Positions 53,980 through 63,008 of a stretch of 64,000 nt of DNA are shown piece by piece. The translations under genes were made by a program, and so were the position numbers. The stretch's first letter is position 1. Each line of letters opens with the position of its first letter. The stretch is from assembly GCA_947496215.1 (NCBI GenBank), contig CANMCF010000007.1:62001-126000 (forward strand), in the 5' to 3' direction. The DNA is from an uncultured Bizionia sp. (GTDB taxonomy: Bacteria > Bacteroidota > Bacteroidia > Flavobacteriales > Flavobacteriaceae). Below the pieces are notes generated by a model. It worked only from the letters and a program-made list of their open reading frames with translations. It did not search any database and had not been told where the DNA came from.

Positions 53980-54648
53980 ATGCTTTTAGAACTGAACAAC
54001 GTTTCAAGGACAATAAAGTCAGGGAATAAGAAAATAACACTGTTGGACGCAATAGACCTCTATGTGGAAGAAGGTGAATTCATATCGCTAATGGGGCCAT
54101 CGGGATCTGGCAAATCTACATTATTGAATTGCATAGGTATGCTGGATGATTTTACAGACGGTCATTATACCTTCTTGGAAGAACCGGTCCATGATATGAA
54201 ATCCAAGCAACGATCTCATCTATACAAGGAATATATCGGTTTTGTTTTTCAGGCCTACCATTTGATAGATGAATTGACCGTCTATGAAAACATAGAAACT
54301 CCATTGCTATACAAAAATGTAAAGTCTTCCGAACGAAAAGCATTGGTTGCAGACATATTGGATCGTTTCAACATTGTTGGGAAGAAGGATCTATTTCCAT
54401 CGCAGTTGAGTGGTGGGCAGCAGCAATTGGTAGGTATAGCAAGAGCTTTGATTACGAAGCCTAAACTGATTTTGGCAGATGAGCCTACAGGGAATTTAAA
54501 CTCCAAGCAAGGATTGGAAATCATGGAACTGTTTTCAGAATTGAACAAGGAGGGGGTTACCATTGTCCAAGCGACACATTCGGAAAGCAATGCAGCCTTT
54601 GGTTCTAGAATTATTAACCTTTTGGACGGGAAAATCGTATCAATGTAA
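53980..54648 (+). CDS. ABC transporter ATPase 2 with altered signature
   Basis: This 222-residue MacB/LolD-type ATPase has Walker A GPSGSGKST, Q-loop VFQAYHLIDELTV, Walker B LILADEPTGN and switch His in ATHSESN. Two positions differ from the first ATPase. The signature reads LSGGQQQLVGIARAL (Leu where Arg is usual after QQQ), and the D-loop reads GNLN (Asn where Asp is near-invariant). The protein may be slower or rely on partner activation. It belongs to the unit of permease 6, and the TolC-like gene follows 14 bp later. Confidence 0.93.
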   Translation: MLLELNNVSRTIKSGNKKITLLDAIDLYVEEGEFISLMGPSGSGKSTLLNCIGMLDDFTDGHYTFLEEPVHDMKSKQRSHLYKEYIGFVFQAYHLIDELTVYENIETPLLYKNVKSSERKALVADILDRFNIVGKKDLFPSQLSGGQQQLVGIARALITKPKLILADEPTGNLNSKQGLEIMELFSELNKEGVTIVQATHSESNAAFGSRIINLLDGKIVSM

Positions 54649-54662
54649 ATACAAGCGAGAAA

Positions 54663-56084
54663 ATGTTACAGAAAACAATCTTATATGTTTGTCTATTGCT
54701 TGTACAGTGTATTTGCTTTTCGCAGACAGAATTGAAAAAGGAGTATAGCCTGATCGATTGTATAGACATTGCACTTAAAAACAATTTGGATTTGAAATCC
54801 ACGATTTTAAGTACCAATGTGGATGCCATTAACTATAAGCAATCCAAAGCAAACATTTTACCAAGTATAAACGGAAATTTCAACATAGGTGTAAATAATG
54901 GTAGAAGCATAGACCCTTTTACCAACGATTTCATAAATCAAGAGTTGACGTTTTCAAACGCAAGGTTGAATTTGGATGCAACGATATTCAATGGGTTCAG
55001 ATTAATCAACACAGTGCGTCAGCAACGTTTGAACAAGCAAGCCTCAGAGATGGAAATAGAAGAAGCCAAACAAACATTGGTGTTGAATGTAACATTGGCC
55101 TACCTACAAGTTTTAAATGGAAAAGCAGTGTTGGAATTGGCGAACAAGCGATTGGAAGCCACTATGACCCAATTTAAAAGGTTGAAAACACTATATGACG
55201 AAGAAGTTGGCAATCCCGCAGACTTTGCAGACATAAAAGGACAAAAGACAATGGATGAAACATCTATTTTGACTTCTGAAAGTGCTTTGAACAACGCGAA
55301 GTTGAACCTTGTCAGATTATTGAACCTAACCGATGACATAAATGTGAGTACTACCGATGTGCTGTTGGATTTTGAAAGTTATGGATTCTCGTCAGAAGAA
55401 GTATTTGATGATGCCATGGAAAACTTGGCTACGTTCAAGGCAAAAACATTGAGGATGGAAGCTGCTAAAAAGGGAGTTAATGTGGCAAAGGCACAGTTTA
55501 CTCCAGAAGTTTCGTTCTTTGGACAGTTAAACACAAACTATTCCAGTGCAGCTCAGATATTTTCAGCAACTGGTACCAGTGTCGAAAACACAGGCGATTT
55601 TGTGACAATCAACAATCAAGAAATACCAGTGCAGACCAATCAAACACAGTTTGAGGGAAAAAAAATAGGATACGGAGACCAGTTTGACAACAACTTGAAT
55701 ACAGTGGTAGGCATTGCTGTAAATATTCCGTTGTTCAATGGGTTTAGAGCCAAAAACAATGTTGCATTGGAAAAGATCAAAGTTGAAGAATCCTTGATCA
55801 CATTGGAAAGGACTGAGCAAGAGATTAAAAATGCCATAGTACAAGTGCATTTTGACATGCAAGCAGCTTTTAAAAGGCACAATAGCCTAAGGAGACAAGT
55901 TGAAGCCTTTGAAGAATCATACAGAATCAACGAAATACGGTTCAACAATGGAGCATCAAACTTTCTAGCCTTCATAACGAGCAAGAACAACTTGGACAAT
56001 GCCAAGACAAACTTGATCAATTCAAAATATGAATATTTTTTACGTGTAAAGGTCCTGGAGTTTTATAGAGGGGAGGTGCTCTAA
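54663..56084 (+). CDS. TolC-like outer-membrane efflux protein
   Basis: The gene encodes a 473-residue outer-membrane channel. The signal peptide (MLQKTILYVCLLLVQCICFS) precedes YSLIDCIDIALKNNLDLKST, the typical OEP start. Two repeats of long helical hairpins follow, for example EEAKQTLVLNVTLAYLQVLN and EQEIKNAIVQVHFDMQAAFK, with the periplasmic tip and barrel strands between. It would complete the adaptor-permease-ATPase system encoded upstream as the exit duct. It is the last gene of the cluster. No clear terminator was seen in the 147 bp to the next gene. Confidence 0.93.
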   Translation: MLQKTILYVCLLLVQCICFSQTELKKEYSLIDCIDIALKNNLDLKSTILSTNVDAINYKQSKANILPSINGNFNIGVNNGRSIDPFTNDFINQELTFSNARLNLDATIFNGFRLINTVRQQRLNKQASEMEIEEAKQTLVLNVTLAYLQVLNGKAVLELANKRLEATMTQFKRLKTLYDEEVGNPADFADIKGQKTMDETSILTSESALNNAKLNLVRLLNLTDDINVSTTDVLLDFESYGFSSEEVFDDAMENLATFKAKTLRMEAAKKGVNVAKAQFTPEVSFFGQLNTNYSSAAQIFSATGTSVENTGDFVTINNQEIPVQTNQTQFEGKKIGYGDQFDNNLNTVVGIAVNIPLFNGFRAKNNVALEKIKVEESLITLERTEQEIKNAIVQVHFDMQAAFKRHNSLRRQVEAFEESYRINEIRFNNGASNFLAFITSKNNLDNAKTNLINSKYEYFLRVKVLEFYRGEVL

Positions 56085-56231
56085 CCCTTTTGTAGCCATA
56101 AAAACCAAAGAGTAGGTTTTAAATATTTTCAAAAAGAGGTTTTAACTGTATGAGAATAGAGGTTTTCACTCTTTGTTACTATTTGCTTTTATGTCAATTT
56201 TGTGTCAAGTAAAACAACAAAAACACACATC

Positions 56232-56579
56232 ATGGCAACAAAAACATTTGAAGTAAAAAATTACAGAACGGCATTGGGGGATAGAATGACTGGAACTGCA
56301 GGCGGTCAAGCAATAAATTTCAGAGGATATATCATTTGTAGTGGAGATGATGGATATCATTTGGCTATCTATTTTTTAAATCCTTCCAGTCCAGTTCCAT
56401 CTCCAACTTACTTGGAAAATTACAAGAGAGGAGTCATTTATCTGCCTTTTTCTCAAATGCAGATTTATTTGGATCTCTTGAGAAATGAAAAACCTATATA
56501 TGGATATATGAATTCGAATAGACCAGAGTGGAACAATATTAAAACCACAAATGAACCTATAGGAGAAGAAGAAAGTTAA
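56232..56579 (+). CDS. small conserved-looking protein of unknown function
   Basis: This is a 115-residue soluble protein with no signal peptide, read from ATG 56232 (MATKTFEVKNYRTALG). A GTG ten codons earlier is possible but less likely. It contains TGTAGGQAINFRGYIICSGD and the C-terminal segment EKPIYGYMNSNRPEWNNIKT, with Gly- and Tyr-rich stretches. I do not recognise the family. It stands alone between the efflux and pseudopilin operons. Confidence 0.7.
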   Translation: MATKTFEVKNYRTALGDRMTGTAGGQAINFRGYIICSGDDGYHLAIYFLNPSSPVPSPTYLENYKRGVIYLPFSQMQIYLDLLRNEKPIYGYMNSNRPEWNNIKTTNEPIGEEES

Positions 56580-56721
56580 AAGTAGGTTTATTCTAGGTAT
56601 GGTTTTTTCTATGGGAGTATGTAACTGAAATGAAGGCAAATCGAGTGTTGAGTAATTTAGTTGTATGGCACTTTAGGTGTTAAGTCGTTCTATTGAAACC
56701 TCAATTTTTACATATTTAGAC

Positions 56722-56729
56722 TATATTTG
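56722..56729 (+). promoter_or_regulatory. -7 box for the YwqK/MORN-like gene
   Basis: TATATTTG exactly matches TAnnTTTG and lies 18 bp before the ATG at 56748, the same spacing as the heme receptor promoter. A TTG at 56693-56695 is a little far for a -33 element. Confidence 0.45.
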
Positions 56730-56747
56730 CCACAAATACAAGATTTC

Positions 56748-57395
56748 ATGTTAAAGTCACTATCCCTTATCTCCTTCAGTTTTTTATTGCTGCTTTTTTC
56801 CAATGTAGCACCTTCCGACAACGAAGTCCAAAAAAAAGTGCTTAGAAGCGGTCAGTACGACATAGAATGCTATGTGTCTTTAAAGGAAGGGCCCTCTTTT
56901 AAAGAAGACAAGCTATATCATTGGTTTAAGTCAGGAGAAATACATACGTCCAGATATGGGGCAGGAGGACCTGTTTTGCATAAAACCTATTCCAAATTCC
57001 ATAAATCCAATCAGCTGGTGGAACAAGGAGACTTCTTTTATGGACTTAAAGACGGTGTTTGGAAGACTTGGTCTAGAGATGGACAATTAAAGAAAACCTT
57101 GGAATGGCACAAAGGAGAGAAAAGTGGAGATTTCGTTTCATACGATTCCAGTGGAAATATCATTGAAAAAGGACGTTTCAGAAAGAACCAAAAGATAGGA
57201 ACTTGGGTCAACTTAAAAACCAAGGATACCATAGTCTATAAAAAAGGAGAAGTATTTGTCAAAGAAGAAAAACCAAAGAAAGAAGGTTTCTTCAAAAGGC
57301 TTTTTAAAAAGAAAGAAGGTAAAGACAAAAAGAAGAAAAAGGAGAAAAACAAAAATATAAAGACCAAAACACAGGCAAAGTCAAAGAAGAATTAA
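56748..57395 (+). CDS. exported YwqK/MORN-like repeat protein with lysine-rich tail
   Basis: This 215-residue protein starts at ATG 56748 with a hydrophobic signal (SLISFSFLLLLFSNVA). The middle has MORN/YwqK-type repeats: HWFKSGEIHTSRYGAGGP, GDFFYGLKDGVWKTWSRDGQ, WHKGEKSGDFVSYDSSGN and IIEKGRFRKNQKIGTWVN. The last ~50 residues are almost all Lys/Glu with FFKRLFKKKEGKDKKKKK. That could bind acidic polymers or membranes. It lies 61 bp before the GspK-like gene and may head the secretion operon. Family function is not established. Confidence 0.8.
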   Translation: MLKSLSLISFSFLLLLFSNVAPSDNEVQKKVLRSGQYDIECYVSLKEGPSFKEDKLYHWFKSGEIHTSRYGAGGPVLHKTYSKFHKSNQLVEQGDFFYGLKDGVWKTWSRDGQLKKTLEWHKGEKSGDFVSYDSSGNIIEKGRFRKNQKIGTWVNLKTKDTIVYKKGEVFVKEEKPKKEGFFKRLFKKKEGKDKKKKKEKNKNIKTKTQAKSKKN

Positions 57396-57456
57396 CAAGA
57401 TAAGCGAAACCCTATAAAAAAATAGGCAACAATAAGCGGAAACCTTCGTTTCAAAG

Positions 57457-58695
57457 ATGAAAATCAAAGCCCATTATAAAGCATCTTCTTTAAGCAACGC
57501 CATTTTCCTGTGCTTGATCATATCTATTATATGTGGTAGCTTAGTTATGATATCCCATTACCAAAATGTATTGAATGACAAGTTGGAAATGAGTAATCAT
57601 TTGATAAGTAGAAATAATTCGGCATTCAATTATTACATAAACAATCTCGAAACACTTGTTTTCAATGAAGTTGCTTCTGTGGATGTCTTCGATGATGGGA
57701 TTGATTCTTATGCAGAAAAAAAGAATTGGGGTTTTTATGACATTTTGGTAATCAAAACTGTTTTCAAAAACGATACAATTTCAAAAATAACCTTGATTGG
57801 TGAAAAAGAGAACTCGAGTGATGATTTGGTGTTATATGCAACAGATTATGACAAGCCATTGAAGCTTTCTGGAAAAACAAGGATCTACGGAACACAGAAA
57901 GTGCCAAATGGTAAGACGGAACAAGCATACATAAACAACCAAATAGGTAATGATGTCGTAATAAAGGGGGCACAACGGCAATCTGAGGACAAGCTGCCAA
58001 AAATAGACAAGGTCATCAAAATAAACATAGGAAGCTATGATGTCATTTCCTTGGGGGAAGTGGAAGATGGGGTTATCATCAACAGTTTCGAAAAGGAAAC
58101 TAAAGTAATCGATTTAAATGGTGTAGGGAATCTGAGCAATGTAACTTGCAAGGGCAATCTTATATTGGCATCGAAAAACCCCATAGAAATAGAAGCTACA
58201 GCAAGATTGAACGATGTATTGCTAATGGCCCCAAAAGTGACCATAGATTCAGGCTTCAAGGGGAACGTTCAAATCATAGCAGAGGAGGAAGTCGTAATAA
58301 ACGAAAAAGCTTCGCTCATGTACCCATCAAGCATCTACATCAAAAACGACATCGATTCGGTTTTTGTAAACATAAAAAAGGATGCCAAGTTGGCTGGTGG
58401 TGTTGTTATAGATGGAAATACATACAAAGGTGCTTTGAAGCGCAAATTGATCATAGGCAAAGATGCAACGGTAATTGGAAACATATATTGTTATGGGAGA
58501 ACACAAGTAGAAGGGGAAATAATAGGAAGCATCCATACCGATCGATTTTTTCTGAAAACAAAATCATCAAGCTATGAAAATGTCATTTTGAATGCCATAA
58601 TAAATAGGGATAGTTTGCCAAAGGCCTTTGTAGGCTTGCCATTGTTTGGGAATAAAGGGAACAAAAGAGAATATGTCAGCATTAAAACGTTTTAA
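57457..58695 (+). CDS. large pseudopilin-like protein (GspK-like) with beta-solenoid-like domain
   Basis: The 412-residue product begins with a class III signal-like segment, HYKASSLSNAIFLCLIISII. It has the same layout as the three pseudopilins downstream (KA or KG before the cut, then S-x-L), but Asn stands at mature position 5 where Glu is usual. GspK, the large tip pseudopilin, typically lacks Glu5. The C-terminal two thirds has short beta rungs (VTCKGNLILASKNPIEIEAT, VTIDSGFKGNVQIIAEEEVV, LIIGKDATVIGNIYCYGRTQ) resembling a bactofilin/solenoid. It overlaps the next gene by 23 bp. I read it as the operon's GspK equivalent, which is inference. Confidence 0.75.
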   Translation: MKIKAHYKASSLSNAIFLCLIISIICGSLVMISHYQNVLNDKLEMSNHLISRNNSAFNYYINNLETLVFNEVASVDVFDDGIDSYAEKKNWGFYDILVIKTVFKNDTISKITLIGEKENSSDDLVLYATDYDKPLKLSGKTRIYGTQKVPNGKTEQAYINNQIGNDVVIKGAQRQSEDKLPKIDKVIKINIGSYDVISLGEVEDGVIINSFEKETKVIDLNGVGNLSNVTCKGNLILASKNPIEIEATARLNDVLLMAPKVTIDSGFKGNVQIIAEEEVVINEKASLMYPSSIYIKNDIDSVFVNIKKDAKLAGGVVIDGNTYKGALKRKLIIGKDATVIGNIYCYGRTQVEGEIIGSIHTDRFFLKTKSSSYENVILNAIINRDSLPKAFVGLPLFGNKGNKREYVSIKTF

Positions 58696-59026
58696 ATACA
58701 TCAAGGGCTCTTCCATATTGGAGTCGGTAATTGCAATAGCAATTATATCCATTTGTATTTTGGTGGCGTTTACAATATATGTCAATGTAATAAAACGGAA
58801 TGATCCCATAACATATTATGATGCAAAGCAGAAAGTGGAGTTGCTAACGCAAGAAACGATAGAACAAAAAGACTATGAAAACGATAGCTATGTTTATGAG
58901 AATTATACGATCGCAAAAGAAGTGGAAATAAGAGAGGAGGAAAAGACGGTATTGTTGAAATGGACCATAAAAACTGTGAATAAGGACTATAGTGTGAAAA
59001 AAATAATTCCCTATGGCTATGAATAG
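58673..59026 (+). CDS. GspI-like minor pseudopilin
   Basis: This 117-residue prepilin-like protein starts at ATG 58673, within the end of the previous gene. The cleavage site is IKG then SSILESVIAIAIISICILVA, with Glu at mature position 5 and the hydrophobic helix. The small C-terminal domain ends VNKDYSVKKIIPYGYE. Size and position fit GspI. It is translated by overlap with both neighbours. Its function would be in the tip of a type II secretion pseudopilus. Confidence 0.82.
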   Translation: MSALKRFKYIKGSSILESVIAIAIISICILVAFTIYVNVIKRNDPITYYDAKQKVELLTQETIEQKDYENDSYVYENYTIAKEVEIREEEKTVLLKWTIKTVNKDYSVKKIIPYGYE

Positions 59027-59501
59027 ACAGTTAAAGGGGTTTACGATACTAGAAGCCTTGTTAAGCCTTTTGATACTGAGCATAATAATAAGCTTGACCT
59101 ATTTGATGTTCAACCTATTCAATAGGCAAATGCTGCTTTTCGAAAAGGAAAATACGCAAATGTTACAATATAATCTATTTAACAAGACCATAAAATATGA
59201 TATGAATGCTGCAAACGGTTTTGAAATGGAAGGCAATAAGTTGCTCTTGAAAAAGTATGATGATGATGATGATGTTGGCTATAGTTTCGAGAAAATGCAC
59301 ATATTGAGAGCACATTATGAAACCGTGGATACATTTAGACTCTTGGTAACGGATTACAAGTTATTTGAAGGAGAGGAGCAAGAAGAGACAAGAAGGTTGG
59401 AAGTATCGTTGAAACTATTGGAGGAAACAATAGTGGCTCATTATTTTTTAAGTCAAAACAATGCAGAAAGAATAAATAAAAAATATTTCCATGAAGATTG
59501 A
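59013..59501 (+). CDS. GspJ-like minor pseudopilin
   Basis: This 162-residue prepilin-like protein has the cut LKG then FTILEALLSLLILSIIISLT with Glu5. ATG at 59013 gives MAMNRQ; ATG at 59019 is equally possible. The first overlaps the previous gene by 14 bp. The C-terminal part contains an acidic run (DDDDDVGYSFEKM) coded by repeated GAT. Position between the GspI-like and GspF genes supports GspJ. Confidence 0.8.
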   Translation: MAMNRQLKGFTILEALLSLLILSIIISLTYLMFNLFNRQMLLFEKENTQMLQYNLFNKTIKYDMNAANGFEMEGNKLLLKKYDDDDDVGYSFEKMHILRAHYETVDTFRLLVTDYKLFEGEEQEETRRLEVSLKLLEETIVAHYFLSQNNAERINKKYFHED

Positions 59502-60615
59502 TGTTGATTCATATACTAAGGAAGTCAAGAAAAAAGAGGCAAGGCAATTTAATTTAAAATTGAATAGTTCTCTTTTGAAGCGCTTTCCTGACAAGCAGAA
59601 AGAAGACTTCTATAGGGAGTTTTCCACGCTTATCAAATCTGGAGTGGATTTCAATCAAGCATTGAAAATTTTGACGGAACAACAAAAATCCAAATATATT
59701 CGTTCGGTGTATGAAGAGATCAACGATGCCGTCGTCAAAGGAAAACCATTGCATGAAACCATACAGGGATATCCCTTCTTTTCACCTTACGAATACCATA
59801 GCATAAAAATTGGGGAGGAAACCAGAAGGTTGCCAGAAATATTTGATCAACTACAAAGGTTCTATGCTCGAAAAATTAAAATGAAACGACAAATAGTCTC
59901 AGTATTGGCCTACCCGGTCTTTGTGTTGCTAATTACATTTGCCGTGCTATATTTCATGCTTAACTATGTTGTTCCCATGTTTGCTTCAGTATTCCAACAA
60001 TTTGGAAAGGAGTTGCCGGACATAACAAAGTTTGTCGTGAAATTATCAGATAATTTTAGCAGCATTGCGTTGGTAATTGGTGTTGTGATGTTGTCATTGT
60101 TTGTTATGCAACGCATTCTTAAAAACAACGAGAAATATAAGTCCATAATGGCTTCGTTACTTCTGAAGATACCATTTTTTGGCAAGCTCATTCAAAAAAT
60201 ATACCTCGCAAGGTTCTGTCAATCATTGAGTTTGTTGTTGTCTGCAAAGACACCATTGATCACTGCTTTGGATTTGACAGAAAAGATGATAAGCTTCTAT
60301 CCAATAAGGCAAGCAATTTCCAAAAGCAAAAAGGATATATTAAAAGGAGAAACATTGACAAACAGTTTGAAAAAGCATAAGTTTTTCACGCCCAAAATAA
60401 TATCTTTGACCTCTATAGGAGAACAAATTAACGAATTGGATAAAATGTACGATGGATTGGCCAACCAATATAATGAAGACATAGATCATTCTACCAAGAT
60501 GATTGGTACTATTTTGGAACCTTTGATGATTTTAATCATAGGAGGAATCGTTGGTTTCATAATGGTGGCAATGTATTCGCCTTTGTTCGACTTAAGTAAA
60601 ATCATTGAAAATTAA
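59491..60615 (+). CDS. GspF/PilC-type inner-membrane platform protein
   Basis: This is a 374-residue type II secretion platform protein. It has two T2SSF domains: FYREFSTLIKSGVDFNQALK (about 42-165) and FCQSLSLLLSAKTPLITALD (about 245-365). Three membrane spans are seen: LAYPVFVLLITFAVLYFML near 155, SIALVIGVVMLSLFVM near 190, and LMILIIGGIVGFIMVAMYSP near the C-terminus. It overlaps the GspJ-like gene by 11 bp. It anchors the ATPase encoded at 61590. Confidence 0.93.
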   Translation: MKIDVDSYTKEVKKKEARQFNLKLNSSLLKRFPDKQKEDFYREFSTLIKSGVDFNQALKILTEQQKSKYIRSVYEEINDAVVKGKPLHETIQGYPFFSPYEYHSIKIGEETRRLPEIFDQLQRFYARKIKMKRQIVSVLAYPVFVLLITFAVLYFMLNYVVPMFASVFQQFGKELPDITKFVVKLSDNFSSIALVIGVVMLSLFVMQRILKNNEKYKSIMASLLLKIPFFGKLIQKIYLARFCQSLSLLLSAKTPLITALDLTEKMISFYPIRQAISKSKKDILKGETLTNSLKKHKFFTPKIISLTSIGEQINELDKMYDGLANQYNEDIDHSTKMIGTILEPLMILIIGGIVGFIMVAMYSPLFDLSKIIEN

Positions 60616-60692
60616 TAAAGAAATCTATTTGGATGCCATATATTTGTCGACTGACTTTCAAATAATTAACTCTGTAAAAAAACAAAGTAAAA

Positions 60693-61109
60693 ATGATAAG
60701 GACAAAAAAGAAAAAACACCATTTAAAAGCCTACTCTTTATCCGAAATACTAATAGTACTTTGCATCATCGGGATTTTAATTTATTTGGTATTGCCAAGT
60801 CAAGCACCAGTTGTGGCAATGGCGAAATCAACGGAGGCACAAAATATGCTTACCATGGTGCATAGCTTGGAGAAAAATCATTTTTACAGACATTCTAAAT
60901 ACTCTTCGGATCTCAAGGAAATAAACTTCGAGCAAGTTGCCACCATTGCAGAAGGAGGGCAGGCAGTATACAAAATAGAAATTATTGAAGCTTCTTTAAA
61001 TGGCTTCAAGGCGACAGCAACTTCCCTTCAGGATTTTGACGGTGATGGTATTTACAATACGTGGCAGATAGATCAGAACAGAAAACTAGAAGAAATAATC
61101 AAGGATTAA
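60693..61109 (+). CDS. GspG-like major pseudopilin
   Basis: This 138-residue prepilin-like protein has a basic leader (MIRTKKKKHHLKA) cut before YSLSEILIVLCIIGILIYLV, with Glu at mature position 5. The C-terminal domain is preceded by NMLTMVHSLEKNHFYRHSKY and ends with a possible calcium loop, DFDGDGIYNTWQIDQ, as in GspG proteins that bind Ca2+. The 77 bp before it hold no gene. It is followed after one base by the peptidase gene. Confidence 0.85.
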   Translation: MIRTKKKKHHLKAYSLSEILIVLCIIGILIYLVLPSQAPVVAMAKSTEAQNMLTMVHSLEKNHFYRHSKYSSDLKEINFEQVATIAEGGQAVYKIEIIEASLNGFKATATSLQDFDGDGIYNTWQIDQNRKLEEIIKD

Positions 61110-61110
61110 A

Positions 61111-61593
61111 TTGGAGCTTCATATAACCATTTCTATTTTGGCAGTCGTATTGCTTTTCGTTTTTTTTCAAGATTTGAAGAACAGAAGCATTCATATCATA
61201 TTACCCATCCTTATTTTTGTTTTGGGATTACTGATAAATTACATGTCTTTGGATTTGAGTTTCGAAGTTGTCTTGTACAATGCAATTTTCATTGTAATTA
61301 ACATTGTTGGCATAGTCGTCTATTTCTCCATTAAAAATAAAGCAATGACAAATCCCATCGATAAATCAATAGGAATGGGGGATATATCCTTTTTCATAGC
61401 CATTGTACCATTGTTCAACTTTCGATCCTTCATATTGTTTTTCATATCTGGGTTGGTGTTTTCTTTGATGGCACATGGCATATATTCATTGTTCGAAAAA
61501 AATGCTACGATACCATTGGCCGGATATCTATCACTTTTTTTGATACTCGTTCTAGGAGCCAAACACATATTAAAAATTGACTTGGCATTTTGA
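61111..61593 (+). CDS. short prepilin peptidase (A24 family, GspO/PilD-like)
   Basis: This 160-residue polytopic membrane protein is most likely the leader peptidase for the pseudopilins. The TTG start lies one base after the GspG-like stop. The first catalytic Asp is in FFQDLKNRSIHIILPIL and the second in SIGMGDISFFIAI (GxGD). About six membrane segments are visible. The N-terminal methylase region with its cysteine motif found in full-length PilD is missing. It therefore resembles the short TadV/CpaA form, which does not methylate. Confidence 0.83.
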   Translation: MELHITISILAVVLLFVFFQDLKNRSIHIILPILIFVLGLLINYMSLDLSFEVVLYNAIFIVINIVGIVVYFSIKNKAMTNPIDKSIGMGDISFFIAIVPLFNFRSFILFFISGLVFSLMAHGIYSLFEKNATIPLAGYLSLFLILVLGAKHILKIDLAF

Positions 61594-63002
61594 AGAATCT
61601 AGACAACATACAACAATTGAGTTTGAGCGTTGCCTTGCAACAGTCCATAAGCTCGGAGATAGCCAATCATTTCTTGATCATACCAAAGGAGTTCGAAGAT
61701 GATGAAATGTCTTTTTACATTGATGAGACGAATAGTAGTCAATTAAGTAGCATAAAGGATGAACTGAAATTGATTTTTGATAAAGCCATAGTTTTGGATC
61801 CTTTGGAGTCTTCTTTAATCAGAAAAGCATTGTCGACCTATTATAGGACCAATGACAACAAACCCAAAATGGTGTCCTATGGGAATGATTTTCTAGAAGA
61901 ACTCATTTTTGAGGCAAAACATATAAATGCAAGTGACATTCATATAGAGATATATGAGGAAGATGTGAGAGTACGCTTGAGAATAGATGGACATCTGATA
62001 GAGAAAAATCACATCAAAAAGGATTACTATTTGGAGTTGATCAATCAGATCAAGATAAAATCCAATCTGGACATTACAGAAAAAAGACTGCCACAAGATG
62101 GAAGGATAGAGTACGAGGATTTCGACATAAGGGTTTCCATTTTGCCAACCCATCACGGCGAAAAAGTGGTCATGAGGATTCTTGGTAGAGATGCATCCCA
62201 TTTGGACATAACCCAATTGGGTTTTGAAAAGGAAGAGTTGTCGTTGTATTTGGAGGCTGTTAAAAAAACGAATGGCATCGTATTGATAAGTGGTCCAACG
62301 GGATCGGGTAAGACAACGACACTATATGGTACGCTAAAATATCTCAATGACATAAAGAGGAACATCGTAACGGTGGAAGATCCCATAGAATATACATTGA
62401 AAGGGATCAATCAAGTACAATTGAAAGAAGACATCGGTTTGACGTTTTCATCTGCATTGCGCTCTTTCTTGAGACAAGATCCAGACATTATAATGTTGGG
62501 AGAAATCAGGGATGGAGAAACAGCACAAATGGCAATTAGGGCATCTTTGACCGGTCATTTGGTTTTATCCACTATACATACGAATTCTGCAACAGGAACC
62601 ATCTCCAGACTAGTAGATATGGGAGTACCTTCTTTCTTAATAGCAGAAACAATAAACATATCGGTGGCACAACGCTTGGTAAGAACCTTATGCAGTACCT
62701 GTAAGCAGGAAGCTGTTTTCAATGAGGAGGATTTACCACATTCGTTTAAAATGCCAAATCAGATTGAAACACATTTTGTAGCAGAAGGTTGCGATGTATG
62801 TTACCATACAGGATATAGAGGTAGACGTGCCATCTATGAGATATTGCCAATAAACAAAGATGTGGCAGATGCCATAAAGAAGAATACTTTGGAACAAACA
62901 AATTTTATTAACAACAATAGACTTTCAGACAAGGCTTTCGATTTGCTATCGAAGGGTTTGACTTCTTTGGACGAAATCTATCCAATGCTTATAAATTCAT
63001 AA
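61590..63002 (+). CDS. GspE/PilB-type secretion ATPase
   Basis: This 470-residue cytoplasmic hexameric ATPase starts with TTG at 61590 and overlaps the peptidase stop by 4 bp. The N1-like domain is reduced to about 100 residues. The core has IHIEIYEEDVRVRLRIDGHL, Walker A ISGPTGSGKTTTLYG, Asp box TVEDPIEY, Walker B DPDIIMLGEIRDGE, and the His box LSTIHTNSATG. The C-terminal zinc module keeps its four cysteines (LCSTCK, GCDVCYHTGYRGR). It powers pseudopilus assembly with the GspF protein. Confidence 0.95.
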   Translation: MKNLDNIQQLSLSVALQQSISSEIANHFLIIPKEFEDDEMSFYIDETNSSQLSSIKDELKLIFDKAIVLDPLESSLIRKALSTYYRTNDNKPKMVSYGNDFLEELIFEAKHINASDIHIEIYEEDVRVRLRIDGHLIEKNHIKKDYYLELINQIKIKSNLDITEKRLPQDGRIEYEDFDIRVSILPTHHGEKVVMRILGRDASHLDITQLGFEKEELSLYLEAVKKTNGIVLISGPTGSGKTTTLYGTLKYLNDIKRNIVTVEDPIEYTLKGINQVQLKEDIGLTFSSALRSFLRQDPDIIMLGEIRDGETAQMAIRASLTGHLVLSTIHTNSATGTISRLVDMGVPSFLIAETINISVAQRLVRTLCSTCKQEAVFNEEDLPHSFKMPNQIETHFVAEGCDVCYHTGYRGRRAIYEILPINKDVADAIKKNTLEQTNFINNNRLSDKAFDLLSKGLTSLDEIYPMLINS

Positions 63003-63008
63003 AAAAAA

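Noticed and set aside
59255-59280. The GAT run in the GspJ-like gene as a phase-variable repeat
   Set aside because: It is a triplet run that would not shift frame and simply encodes an acidic loop.
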